Below are positions 18,176-26,768 of a DNA stretch of 64,000 nucleotides, in pieces; the first letter of the stretch is position 1, and each line of letters opens with the position of its first letter. The stretch covers positions 49,244-113,243 of the forward strand of contig JBFMDH010000026.1 of the NCBI GenBank assembly GCA_040754075.1. The letters run 5' to 3'. Under the pieces are notes generated by a model, which was given only the letters and a program-made list of their open reading frames with translations, did no database searches and was not told where the DNA came from. The position numbers and the translations under genes are program-made. Origin of the DNA: Acidobacteriota bacterium. GTDB taxonomy: Bacteria > Acidobacteriota > Blastocatellia > UBA7656.

Positions 18176-19126
18176 ATGAAACTGGCATTATTTAAAGCTG
18201 ATGAATCGAACCCCCAGCAAGTAGGAGTTCTTGTTGAGGAAAAATTGATTGACCTCGCGATGCTGGCGAATGCTGTGCGCGAACGCGGTGAACCGGTCGC
18301 CAACTGGCTCAGTGAAATTAAAAGTGTTTCAGAGATTATCGCGCGCGGCAGTGTGGCGCTCAGTGAAATCAACGCGCTGGTTGATAGCGCGAAGGCAAGC
18401 GACGCCTTGCAGAATGAAGGCGTCGGTTTCGCGGTGGATAGCGTGACCTTTCTGCCGCCGGTGACGCCCGCGAAAATTCTCGCCATCGGGCGCAACTACG
18501 CCGACCACGCCATTGAAGGCGGTTCGGAACCGCCCGCCGCGCCGCTCATTTTTAACAAACTGCCAAACGCGCTCAGCGCCCACAATGCGCCGATTGTCTT
18601 ACCGACGATTAGTACACAAGTAGATTACGAAGCCGAGCTTGCAGTGGTCATGGGTCGCCGCGCCAAACGGGTAAGCGAAACCGAGGCGCTCAGGTTTGTT
18701 TTCGGTTACTCGTTGATTAACGATGTGAGCGCCCGCGATTTGCAATTCGGTGATGGTCAGTGGGTGCGCGGCAAAGGGCTTGATACCTTTGCGCCACTTG
18801 GCCCGTTTATTACCACCGGCGATGAAATCGAAGACGTACAGGCGCTTCATATCGAGGGGCGACTGAACGGCGAAGTGATGCAAACCTCGAATACGGCGAA
18901 GATGATTTTTAAAATCGCCTATCTGGTTTCGTATATTTCGCAGGGCATCACGCTTGAGCCGGGCGATGTGATTGCCACCGGCACACCCGAAGGCGTCGGC
19001 ATCTTTCGCAAACCGCCGGTGCTGCTAAAAGCCGGTGATGTGTTTGAAGTGACGGTTGAAAAACTCGGCACCCTGCGCAATCCCGTCGTCGCCGCAGAAG
19101 ATCGATGTGATTTTGATCAGGTATAA
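18176..19126 (+). CDS. Fumarylacetoacetase-family hydrolase (diketo/keto-deoxy acid hydrolase)
   Basis: A 316-residue protein with a GGAG site before the ATG. The C-terminal FAH fold starts at KILAIGRNYADHAIEGG. Metal ligands lie in VDYEAELAVVMG, and GYSLINDVSARDLQ, KGLDTFAPLGP and GDVIATGTPEGVG are the standard family blocks. Family members cleave C-C bonds of diketo acids, including 2,4-diketo-3-deoxy-L-fuconate/rhamnonate to pyruvate plus lactate. With an IlvD-type dehydratase and an SDR upstream, this is the most economical role here. Without those neighbours a generic acylpyruvase call would be equally good. Confidence 0.9.
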   Translation: MKLALFKADESNPQQVGVLVEEKLIDLAMLANAVRERGEPVANWLSEIKSVSEIIARGSVALSEINALVDSAKASDALQNEGVGFAVDSVTFLPPVTPAKILAIGRNYADHAIEGGSEPPAAPLIFNKLPNALSAHNAPIVLPTISTQVDYEAELAVVMGRRAKRVSETEALRFVFGYSLINDVSARDLQFGDGQWVRGKGLDTFAPLGPFITTGDEIEDVQALHIEGRLNGEVMQTSNTAKMIFKIAYLVSYISQGITLEPGDVIATGTPEGVGIFRKPPVLLKAGDVFEVTVEKLGTLRNPVVAAEDRCDFDQV

Positions 19127-19156
19127 ATATCAATCAATTCGTGATAGGATGCCACT

Positions 19157-19330
19157 ATGATATCGATTGCAGAAAGAGAAGTGACCGCAGAGTCGCTGAC
19201 TTACGAAGAAAGACTCGCTTTTTTCGAGGAGTGGCAGAAAAACCTTCTGGCTCCGAAAAACGAACCGGTTTCGGATGAAGCTTTGAAACGCGAATCACTT
19301 TACGAAGAGAGAATTAATCGGCAGCGATGA
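19157..19330 (+). CDS. Small antitoxin-like protein upstream of PIN toxin
   Basis: A 57-residue acidic, charged protein from ATG 19157 to TGA 19330. It contains LTYEERLAFFEEWQ and ends ESLYEERINRQR. Its stop overlaps the toxin start as ATGA, the usual coupling of VapBC-type pairs. I recognise no named DNA-binding domain. The call as antitoxin rests on size, charge and position. Confidence 0.65.
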   Translation: MISIAEREVTAESLTYEERLAFFEEWQKNLLAPKNEPVSDEALKRESLYEERINRQR

Positions 19331-19770
19331 CCTACCTCGTTGATACGAATATTTTGGTGCGGCTTGTTGACATACAAAGCTCACAGCACCAAGCGACCTC
19401 AGATGCGATCAAGCTCCTCCTTACAAAAAAGCAAGACCTTTACATTATCTATGAAAGTTTGATTGAGTTTTGGGTGGTGGCGACGCGGGATAAGAACGAT
19501 AACGGTTTGGGACTTTCAACTGATGCCGCCGACAAAGAAATCTTCAATCTCCTGAAGGTTTTTTTGCTGTTGCCTGATGCATCCCTATTTGCTGAGTGGC
19601 GAGCTTTGGTTAATGCCAATCATATCTCCGGCTACAAAGCTTATGACACCCGGTTGGTTGCAGCGATGAACCTTCATTCAATTGATGCGTTGTTGACCTT
19701 CAATGATGCTGATTTTAAGTATTATGGAATTCGGGTTGAAACCCCGACCGAAGTTTTGGCAAAACCATAA
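19327..19770 (+). CDS. PIN-domain toxin (VapC-like)
   Basis: A 147-residue PIN-domain protein, the ribonuclease half of a toxin-antitoxin pair. The N-terminus MTYLVDTNILVRL holds the first conserved Asp. A Glu follows in YESLIEFWVVATR, and later acidic residues lie in GYKAYDTRLVAAM and LTFNDADFKYY. The arrangement fits a Mg2+-dependent RNase active site. The pair sits between the FAH hydrolase and the LarA gene, interrupting an otherwise metabolic run, which suggests later insertion. Confidence 0.85.
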   Translation: MTYLVDTNILVRLVDIQSSQHQATSDAIKLLLTKKQDLYIIYESLIEFWVVATRDKNDNGLGLSTDAADKEIFNLLKVFLLLPDASLFAEWRALVNANHISGYKAYDTRLVAAMNLHSIDALLTFNDADFKYYGIRVETPTEVLAKP

Positions 19771-19799
19771 TCACGAAATGGTAATCGTGGAGTCTGAAA

Positions 19800-21077
19800 A
19801 TGCTGATTGGCAAAGCCAGCGAAAATGATTTTCTTGCGGTTGCTGAAATCAGAGAACTCATGGCGACGGCGCTTGAAGCGCTGCCGCTTGATGGTAAGCG
19901 TGTGCTCATCATCATTCCCGATAGAACCCGCACCGCGCCGATTCCCTTGATGTTTCGTCTCTTTTTTGAACTGCTCAACCGGCGCGTTAAACGCCTCGAT
20001 TACCTCATCGCGCTTGGCACTCACCAACCCCTGAACGAAACTGCCATCAATCAACTGATTGGCGTCTCTGCCGAAGAGCGCGCCGGGCTTTATCGCGGTG
20101 TTGAGGTGTTCAATCATCATTGGGAAAAGCCTGAGACTTTCGTGAGCCTCGGACAAATTCCGGCTCAGGAGATTGCCGAACTCACTGATGGATTAATGCA
20201 TCAAGCGGTTGATGTGCGATTGAATCGGTTGATTTTAGATTATGACCAACTGATGATTTGCGGGCCGACTTTTCCGCATGAAGTCGTAGGCTTTTCCGGC
20301 GGCAATAAATATTTCTTTCCCGGCATTGGCGGCGCCGAGGTGATTAACTTTTCGCACTGGCTTGGGGCAATGATTACCAGTTATTCAATCATCGGCACCA
20401 AATCAACGCCGGTGCGCCGCGTCATTGACCGCGCTGCGGCGCTGATTGATAAACCGAAACTCTGTTTTTCAATGGTGGTCAAAAACCAAGGTTTAGCAGG
20501 GCTTTTCATCGGTTCGCCCGAAACGGCTTACTCGGCGGCGGCTGACCTCTCATGCCGTTTGCATGTTCGTTATGTTGAAAAACCGTTCACGCGGGTGCTT
20601 TCGGTGATGCCTGAGATGTACGAAGATTTGTGGACAGCCGCCAAAGGCATGTACAAACTGGAGCCGGTCGTAGCCGATGGCGGCGAAATCATTATTTATG
20701 CGCCGCACATCAAGGAAATCAGTTACACACACGGCACACTCATTGATGAAATCGGCTATCACACACGCGACTATTTTCAAAAACAGTGGGACAGATTCAA
20801 ACATTATCCGGGCGGTGTGCTTGCCCACAGCACACACCTGCGCGGACTTGGAAGCTATGATGCGATGACCGGAATTGAAATGCCACGCCTACAGGTGACG
20901 CTTGCGACACAAATTTCCGAAGCGCGCTGCCGACAGGTTAATTTAGCTTATTTAAATCCCAATCAAATCAAGCTTGATGAATGGCGCGACCGCGAGGGTG
21001 AAGGCATTTTATTTGTCGCGAAAGCCGGCGAGTTGTTATATCGCCTGCAAGCGGACGCCGCGCCGGTTGCAGGATAA
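19800..21077 (+). CDS. LarA-family nickel-dependent 2-hydroxyacid racemase/epimerase
   Basis: A 425-residue protein with a GGAG site before ATG 19800. LarA enzymes use the nickel-pincer (NPN) cofactor to racemise lactate; relatives act on malate, other short hydroxyacids or gluconate. Readable positions: PDRTRTAPIP near 40-48, ALGTHQP with the first active-site His (75), HEVVGFSGGNKYFFPGIGG with a His and the Lys expected to carry the cofactor, and INFSHWLG with a further His. The cofactor-making genes larB, larC and larE are not in the window. Next to a pathway that should yield lactate, it may convert L- to D-lactate, or epimerise a sugar acid. Confidence 0.88.
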   Translation: MLIGKASENDFLAVAEIRELMATALEALPLDGKRVLIIIPDRTRTAPIPLMFRLFFELLNRRVKRLDYLIALGTHQPLNETAINQLIGVSAEERAGLYRGVEVFNHHWEKPETFVSLGQIPAQEIAELTDGLMHQAVDVRLNRLILDYDQLMICGPTFPHEVVGFSGGNKYFFPGIGGAEVINFSHWLGAMITSYSIIGTKSTPVRRVIDRAAALIDKPKLCFSMVVKNQGLAGLFIGSPETAYSAAADLSCRLHVRYVEKPFTRVLSVMPEMYEDLWTAAKGMYKLEPVVADGGEIIIYAPHIKEISYTHGTLIDEIGYHTRDYFQKQWDRFKHYPGGVLAHSTHLRGLGSYDAMTGIEMPRLQVTLATQISEARCRQVNLAYLNPNQIKLDEWRDREGEGILFVAKAGELLYRLQADAAPVAG

Positions 21078-21466
21078 AGCGGTCGATTTTTTGAGAGCCA
21101 TCCATTAGTTTGTCAAAAAAGCCGATTGTGAAATAATGATGCGATGTTTTGCCAGCCTCACCCCTTAACCCAAAATTTAATTCATTCTTGGCGCAGATGA
21201 AATTGGAATTCCTGCTAAAACGACAGACACGCTTTATCTCATCAGGAAGACTCTGAAATTTTTACGACATGGATTTCCGCCGGTTGCCACTAATCAGCAA
21301 CGGCGAAAAAAATGCCGTCTGAAATTTTCTTGCGGGTCTGGCTTTTAATTTAGAGAATTGGCAGTCGCTGTTATGCAGGGATTCAAATTAGAGACCGACA
21401 GGTCTTTGAGGATTGATGAGATTGCTTGTAGAATCCGTGCGCTCAAGATCGACAATGGAGGAATAA
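21078..21466. other. Intergenic stretch, no gene supported
   Basis: The 389 bases after the racemase hold no credible gene. A 61-codon frame (21358-21543) overlaps the start and first codons of the next real gene in another frame and is dismissed. This is the likely promoter region of the following secreted protein. Confidence 0.5.
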
Positions 21467-22516
21467 ATGTTCAAAAGAAGAGAAACGCAGGCGTTTTTAA
21501 CCATGCTGTTTTTGATAATCACCACGACTTTTTCAACCAATAGTTTTGCAGCTTTCGCCGGACAAAAAAACAAAGCCAGTAAAGCGGCAAAAAAAGAAGC
21601 CAAAAATATTTTGGAAAAAGATAAAAAAACTGTCGCCCCCGCAACCACCGGCAAACCGGCGCTTTTTGAAGAGCGCGGCGATATTGCGGCGCTTGACCTT
21701 TATCATGGCATAGGCAGCGAAGAGAATGCGCCCCAAGCGCCGTTCACTTTTGAAAAGGAAGATACTTCGGGAACCAATCCGAAAGTCAAAGTCACCGATG
21801 CCAACGGCGTCAAATGGAATGTCAAATTTGCCGAAGAGGTGCACGCGGAAATCGCTTGCAGCCGCATCGTCTGGGCGTGTGGTTACATGGTTGAAGAGAG
21901 TTATTTCATAGCTTCAGGACAAATCAAAGGCGCGAAAGATTTGGGACGCGCCAAACCATATATTGGCAAAGATGGCTCATTCAGCAATGCGATGTTTGAA
22001 AAACGCGCAACCAATGTTGCGCGGCGCAACAAGCCCTGGTCGTGGTTATCGAATCCGTTCAGCAACACCAGGGAATTTTCGGGATTGTTGATACTCGTCA
22101 TGTTATTAAACAACTGGGATACCAAAGATTCCAATAACGAAGTGCTGGGAATGTATGATGCCGATGGCGCCACGGTGCGCGAGTGGTACATTATGTCGGA
22201 CTGGGGCGCTTCGTTGGGCAAAAGCGGTTCCGTATTCAAGCACAATAAATGGGATTTGAAAGATTATTCAAAACACAAATTTATTGAGAAGGTCGGCAAG
22301 AAAAAAATCGATTTTACCTATGGCGGCGTGATGTCAGGCGTCTTGGAAAAGATGCCGATAGATCATGTCAAATGGTTTGCCGGGATTATCGGGCAACTTT
22401 CCGAAAAACAGTTGCAGGAGGCGTTCAAAGCCGCTGGCGCAAGCGATGATGAAGTCACAGGATTTGCGGGCGCTGTGAAAAAACGCATTGATGAACTGAC
22501 GGCTGCCGTGAACTAG
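21467..22516 (+). CDS. Secreted protein of unknown function with kinase-like motifs
   Basis: A 349-residue protein with a strong GGAGG site, an N-terminal signal (hydrophobic to about residue 30) and then a lysine-rich linker. I do not recognise a named family. The body shows a series reminiscent of the protein-kinase-like fold: VKWNVKF (Lys120), HAEIACSR (Glu128), a hydrophobic helix, LLNNWDTKDSNN (Asp218, Asn223) and IMSDWGASLG (Asp245). These match, in order, the ATP Lys, the helix-C Glu, the catalytic loop and the DFG-like metal site. Such a resemblance in an exported protein is unusual. A structural prediction is needed before calling it a kinase. Confidence 0.6.
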   Translation: MFKRRETQAFLTMLFLIITTTFSTNSFAAFAGQKNKASKAAKKEAKNILEKDKKTVAPATTGKPALFEERGDIAALDLYHGIGSEENAPQAPFTFEKEDTSGTNPKVKVTDANGVKWNVKFAEEVHAEIACSRIVWACGYMVEESYFIASGQIKGAKDLGRAKPYIGKDGSFSNAMFEKRATNVARRNKPWSWLSNPFSNTREFSGLLILVMLLNNWDTKDSNNEVLGMYDADGATVREWYIMSDWGASLGKSGSVFKHNKWDLKDYSKHKFIEKVGKKKIDFTYGGVMSGVLEKMPIDHVKWFAGIIGQLSEKQLQEAFKAAGASDDEVTGFAGAVKKRIDELTAAVN

Positions 22517-22537
22517 ATTGCCGGGATAGCCGAATTA

Positions 22538-22576
22538 TAAAAGAGGCAAGAGGTCACTGACCTCTTGCCTCTTTTA
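22538..22576. terminator. Bidirectional terminator hairpin
   Basis: TAAAAGAGGCAAGAGGTCA (22538-22556) is perfectly complementary to 22558-22576, leaving a one-base centre that will open into a small loop. A/T runs at both ends serve both strands. It separates the converging secreted-protein gene (+) and the permease gene (-). Confidence 0.9.
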
Positions 22577-23650
22577 TTCGTAACTAAGCGCCTTTACCGG
22601 GTCTTGATTGGCGGCGCGAATCGCCGGATACAGCGCGCCCAGACAACCTGCCACCAGCCCGATGATGAAGGTGTAGACAAACCATGAGGGCTGCAATTCG
22701 ACGCGCACCGATGACAGGCGTTGAATCAGCATTGAACCGAGAAGCGATAACCCAAAACCTGTGAGCACGCCCATCAAACTGATGAGCAACGCCTCTTTTT
22801 CAATCTCTCCGGCAATCCAGCCTTTCGAGGCGCCGAGGCTTTTCAACACGCCGATTTGCCGCGTGCGTTCAATAACTGTGGTGTACATCGCAAGCAGGAT
22901 GACCAGTGAACTGATGACGATGGCAAGCCCGATGACGACGCGCAAAAAAGTTTGCAGCGCAGGTGTGCCGCGCGCATATAAAATCGGCAAATCGCGTGTG
23001 AGTTGAATGTCGCCGTCAGGGAATTGCGCTTTGATTTGCTGAGCGATAGCTTCCTGTTGGTTCGGGTCTTTGACTTTGATAAGCACCTGCGAACACAGTC
23101 CCGGACGGTTGAGATAGGCTTGCAAAGTCGAGAGCGGGATTTTGATGCGCGCAAACGATTCGGGTTCATAAACACCGACGACGCGAAATTTTCTATCGAG
23201 TAACTCAATCTCATCACCGAGTTTGAGTTTTCGTTCGCGTTGCAGGACGCGGTCAACGATGACTTCATCGCTGCTGGTAAACGGTCTGCCCTCGACGACG
23301 CGCATGCCCGAAACCCGCGTGTAAGATTCGTATTCGATGCCGTTGATGCTGCGATTATCTTTGTTGAGTTGCCCGAGTGGCACAACTTCGGCGACGCCTT
23401 CGATTTGACGAATCTGTTCCAGAACATCCTGTTTGATTTGCAACATCGGCGAGAGATTTAAAATACCGCCCGGCGGAAAGTAAATGATTTCAGCGGTGAC
23501 TGCGGAATTGCGCCGCCCCTGCTCATTCAAAAAACCGTTGACGATGCCGACGGTGAGCACCACGAGGGCGACGCCAAGCGCCACGCCTGCCATAGTGGTG
23601 AGCGTTCTTGTCTTGCGATAGAAAAGATTCGATAAAACCAGATTATCCAT
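22574..23650 (-). CDS. ABC transporter permease, FtsX/MacB family
   Basis: The start is placed at 23650 (MDNLVLSNLFYRKTRT), because the upstream extension is not conserved-looking; this gives 358 residues. One N-terminal membrane helix (TMAGVALGVALVVLTVG) is followed by a large extracytoplasmic MacB-like domain. Three C-terminal helices end in PVKALSYE, the usual closing of this family. The conserved RTRQIGVLKSLGASKGWI coupling segment is present. No ATPase or membrane-fusion partner is adjacent, so it must work with proteins encoded elsewhere. Substrates of this class include lipoproteins, peptides or lipids. Confidence 0.9.
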   Translation of the reverse strand: MDNLVLSNLFYRKTRTLTTMAGVALGVALVVLTVGIVNGFLNEQGRRNSAVTAEIIYFPPGGILNLSPMLQIKQDVLEQIRQIEGVAEVVPLGQLNKDNRSINGIEYESYTRVSGMRVVEGRPFTSSDEVIVDRVLQRERKLKLGDEIELLDRKFRVVGVYEPESFARIKIPLSTLQAYLNRPGLCSQVLIKVKDPNQQEAIAQQIKAQFPDGDIQLTRDLPILYARGTPALQTFLRVVIGLAIVISSLVILLAMYTTVIERTRQIGVLKSLGASKGWIAGEIEKEALLISLMGVLTGFGLSLLGSMLIQRLSSVRVELQPSWFVYTFIIGLVAGCLGALYPAIRAANQDPVKALSYE

Positions 23651-23767
23651 AAAGAATGTAGGATTGTAGAGATTCGCTTCGTGTACAGCAATGCGAAATC
23701 CGCTATGAAAAATATAAAAACCACTCACGCGCTCAATGGCGCATTGCCGTGGCAGGCAATGCGCCAC

Positions 23768-24769
23768 TTACGGTTGCCGCTCATGAGGTTTGTCTTTAAA
23801 AGTCATCAAGCCGATGATTGCCAACCCGTACCCGACCCACACAAAAGCGCGAATTTTGCGAATGATGGCAAGCGCCACGCCTGCGCCCGCCGTCATACCG
23901 AGCAGACCGAGCACATAAGCATTACCGCTTTCATAGACGCCTGCGCGGGTCGGCACGAAAAAGAAGACGAAGTTGATTAGTTTAGTAATCGTTTCAATGG
24001 CAAAACTCGCAAGCACCGTGGCTGGCAGTTCCATAAATTGCAAAATTAAATAAACTTCAACCACATTGACCAGGTGCGCAAATAAATTGAGCGCCAGAAT
24101 CAGGTAAAACGCTCCCATCCGCTGTTCATAAAATTCATAAATGTTGGTTTCAACCTCGCGGGTTTTGACCGTCACTGAAGCGAAATTTCTTCTTGTGAGT
24201 TTGGCAATCCACGTCAACATACGCGCCAGAATGTAACCGCGACGGCGCACTGAAAACCAGGTGAGCAAGCCAATCACCACCATTGAACCGGTCGTTATGA
24301 TGCCGGTAATTTTGATGGCGCGCGGCATTTCAGTGAGCCAGGCAAACAATGGCAATCCCGACAACATAAACATAAACACCGAGAGGTAATAAATCATGTT
24401 TTCGATGGCGATGGATGACACGCCCTTAACCATCGGAATTTGCCGGCGCACCATTGCGGCTTTCGCCGGTTCACTCAAAAACGGTCCCGTGGCGGTTAAA
24501 TATTTGATGGCTTCACCGGCAAGCATGACATTCGTCAGGCTAAAAAAATTCACCTGCCGGTGCAGGGGGTCAATGGCATAATAAAGTGAAGCCGCCCGCG
24601 CATAGTTTCGTATAGCCGAAAGCGCGATGATAACCACAAAGCCCCAGCCCATCATTTGTAAATAATGCGCCAGGGTGTCGAGTCCGGTTTGCCGGATGAG
24701 ATAGACAAACAGCACAAGTCCCGCAATGAGAAAAACGATTTGCAATCGTTTGAAGAAATTCTTTTTCAT
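23768..24769 (-). CDS. Flippase-like membrane protein (lysylphosphatidylglycerol synthase TM / YbhN type)
   Basis: A 333-residue protein with about eight membrane helices, beginning RLQIVFLIAGLVLFVYLIRQTG. Family features are LTATGPFLSEPAKAAMV (the polar segment after helix 3) and ETITKLINFVFFFVPTRAGVYESG near the C-terminus. Homologues are the transmembrane domain of MprF and stand-alone UPF0104 proteins linked to lipid translocation. No synthetase domain is fused. It lies upstream of the FtsX-type permease on the same strand, about 117 bases away. Confidence 0.87.
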   Translation of the reverse strand: MKKNFFKRLQIVFLIAGLVLFVYLIRQTGLDTLAHYLQMMGWGFVVIIALSAIRNYARAASLYYAIDPLHRQVNFFSLTNVMLAGEAIKYLTATGPFLSEPAKAAMVRRQIPMVKGVSSIAIENMIYYLSVFMFMLSGLPLFAWLTEMPRAIKITGIITTGSMVVIGLLTWFSVRRRGYILARMLTWIAKLTRRNFASVTVKTREVETNIYEFYEQRMGAFYLILALNLFAHLVNVVEVYLILQFMELPATVLASFAIETITKLINFVFFFVPTRAGVYESGNAYVLGLLGMTAGAGVALAIIRKIRAFVWVGYGLAIIGLMTFKDKPHERQP

Positions 24770-24883
24770 CAGTCGTGAAATAAATTTGAGTGACGCCTGG
24801 TCTGTTACGCGAATGAATAAGCCCGGATGCTTAGAATTTTACTCTGCAATGTTCGGTAAGGCGAGGTGAAATAAATTGGAAAT

Positions 24884-25423
24884 TTAAAAGCGAATATATT
24901 CGGGGGCGATGTGTTCGGTAAGCCATACTCCATTTGCGGATTGATAAAACAAAAATCCACGCTCCTGCATGCGCGCCGCTTCGATGATTAAAACCACAGG
25001 CTTGCCGTGACGCGCGCCGACTTTTATAGCGGTCGTTTCGTCGGCAGACAGATGAACGTGGTGGCGAGAACCTTTCAGGAGTCCGCGCTCTTTTATGGAA
25101 TCCAAAAATCGCGTCGCGGTGCCGTGATACAAAAGCTCAGGTGGGGTGAGGGGTTGGTAATCAAGCTCAACGGCAATGGAATGACCCTGGCTGGCGCGGA
25201 TTTTCAAACCGTCTTCACTGAAGGCAAAACGTTTTTTATCATTGCTGCTGACGACTTCATCAAGCAATTCCGGTGTGATTTGCAACCCCTGTTGATGGCA
25301 TGCCGCAAGTAAGGTTGCGACCTCAACCCATCCGGCATCGTCAAGCGTGATGCCGATTTTTTCGGGTTTATGTCTCAGCACCAGACTTAGAAATTTACTG
25401 ACTCGGATTAAATCTTTTCGCAT
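24884..25423 (-). CDS. kptA: RNA 2'-phosphotransferase Tpt1/KptA
   Basis: The start is ATG 25423 with GGTGAAG before it; a GTG three codons upstream is possible. The 179-residue protein transfers the 2'-phosphate from RNA to NAD, giving ADP-ribose 1''-2'' cyclic phosphate. Family blocks visible: SKFLSLVLRHKPE, GITLDDAGWVEV, RASQGHSIAV, YHGTATRFLDSIKERGL and HHVHLSADETTA, which include the conserved Arg-His-Arg/His-type active-site residues. Its bacterial role is unclear, because bacteria lack the yeast-type tRNA splicing that makes its classic substrate. Its neighbours give no further clue. Confidence 0.94.
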   Translation of the reverse strand: MRKDLIRVSKFLSLVLRHKPEKIGITLDDAGWVEVATLLAACHQQGLQITPELLDEVVSSNDKKRFAFSEDGLKIRASQGHSIAVELDYQPLTPPELLYHGTATRFLDSIKERGLLKGSRHHVHLSADETTAIKVGARHGKPVVLIIEAARMQERGFLFYQSANGVWLTEHIAPEYIRF

Positions 25424-25438
25424 GAGCTTCACCGTGAA

Positions 25439-25906
25439 TTATTGGATGATGATTCCCGCTTGTTGAATTTTTTCGAGTAGCGCCGCGTCTTTCGGTAAAG
25501 GCTTTTTACCCAGTTTATCGCGATGTTGCCAGCAATACGCCCAGCCATAAACTTTGCGACGGCAGGGGTGTCCGGCTTTGGTGGGCGCGCCGCAATCGGT
25601 AATCAATGCTTCGGCGGCGGTTGGTGAAGTTCTGGTCGGGGATTGGTTATCGGGACGGTCTTGACCAGGCGGCAATAAAAATGCCGTTGCCTCAACCGGC
25701 GTACCGATGAATTGCAAATTCTTTGCCGGCGCAGTCATTCGTCCGATTACGAAACTAAGGAACAAAGCGAAGGTTAAAAAGCTAAACAGCACGAAAGGGG
25801 CAAAGCGAAAATCGGATTTACAGGCAGCGCAGAATACAGGCAAAAAACTTGCCCATTTAATTTTGATTTGACGACCACACGCTGAACAAAACTGCATCCT
25901 TGCCAT
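25439..25906 (-). CDS. Zinc-ribbon membrane protein of unknown function
   Basis: A 155-residue protein lying just upstream of kptA on the same strand (15-base gap to its chosen start). It has an N-terminal CxxC...CxxC zinc ribbon (CSACGRQ, CAACKS) and one membrane helix (APFVLFSFLTFALFLSFVIG). After a Pro/Thr-rich linker, a C-terminal Cys/His motif follows (CGAPTKAGHPCRRKV, then YCWQH). The last motif resembles small zinc-binding tails seen in other bacterial hypotheticals. Function unknown. Confidence 0.65.
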   Translation of the reverse strand: MARMQFCSACGRQIKIKWASFLPVFCAACKSDFRFAPFVLFSFLTFALFLSFVIGRMTAPAKNLQFIGTPVEATAFLLPPGQDRPDNQSPTRTSPTAAEALITDCGAPTKAGHPCRRKVYGWAYCWQHRDKLGKKPLPKDAALLEKIQQAGIIIQ

Positions 25907-26156
25907 GACTTAACCACTCCAAAACGCTTGCCGTTTGCGAGGGCATGAGCATAACTTTTATGACCCATTCGGACAAGCGATGAAGCGAGCGGTCGATTTA
26001 TCCTGTAAAGCAATCTCTTGCCTTGCTTACTTGGTAGATGATAGTGTTTTGCTGTTGCTCATTGAGTACCTTGTGCAACCGCAAACGCGCGTGTTCTTTA
26101 ATCCAAGCTTCCGAACGTCTGAAAAATCAATCACATTTGAAAAGGGTTAATCAGAG

Positions 26157-26720
26157 ATGAGTCAAGAAATGAAAAAAGACGGACGAGTTATCCACGTCTT
26201 CACCAATATTCTATCGTCCGCGCCAGACCCTGACCTGCCGAAAGAGGTTGCTTCGCGCAAATGGATGTATGTGCAAATGACCAAAGCCGTGGTCAAAAAA
26301 GTTTCCCGCGCGCCGTTTTCCTTGCACACCTGGGCGGCGCTCAGACGCACCATGCTGTCAAACTTTTTGCCGGACAATCTGGCGCTGCGTTACAAAGCCT
26401 ATCAAAAAGGCGAATGCAATCGTTGTGGGCTGTGTTGCAAAATACAATTTGAATGCCCGTTTTTCGTCGATGAAGGGCCATACAACACCCATTGTTCGAT
26501 TTATACCTCGCCGTATGCGCCGCAAGCCTGTTTGAAATTTCCGCTCGACCCGCTGGATTTAAAACTGCTGCAACGCGAAATCGGTAACGCCTGCACCTTC
26601 TATTATGAAGGTCGCCCGCAACGCCTTTCGCTTTTTGAATTCGTCAAACTTTACACGGACGGGGTCAAACAACAACTCGCGAAGCGCAAATTGAAAGAAG
26701 CGCGGGATAGCGCCAAGTGA
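26157..26720 (+). CDS. YkgJ-family cysteine-cluster protein
   Basis: A 187-residue protein whose centre carries CNRCGLCCKIQFECPFF, then HCSIY, ACLKFP and ACTFYY. This is the YkgJ/CxxCxxCC type of metal or Fe-S binding cluster. The rest is basic and helical with no signal peptide. Members are often annotated as Fe-S proteins, but a reaction is not established. It stands alone between divergent and convergent neighbours. Confidence 0.8.
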   Translation: MSQEMKKDGRVIHVFTNILSSAPDPDLPKEVASRKWMYVQMTKAVVKKVSRAPFSLHTWAALRRTMLSNFLPDNLALRYKAYQKGECNRCGLCCKIQFECPFFVDEGPYNTHCSIYTSPYAPQACLKFPLDPLDLKLLQREIGNACTFYYEGRPQRLSLFEFVKLYTDGVKQQLAKRKLKEARDSAK

Positions 26721-26768
26721 TGGGATTGTATTAGCATAAGCAGTCGTTCGGCTGAAGATAATTTATTT

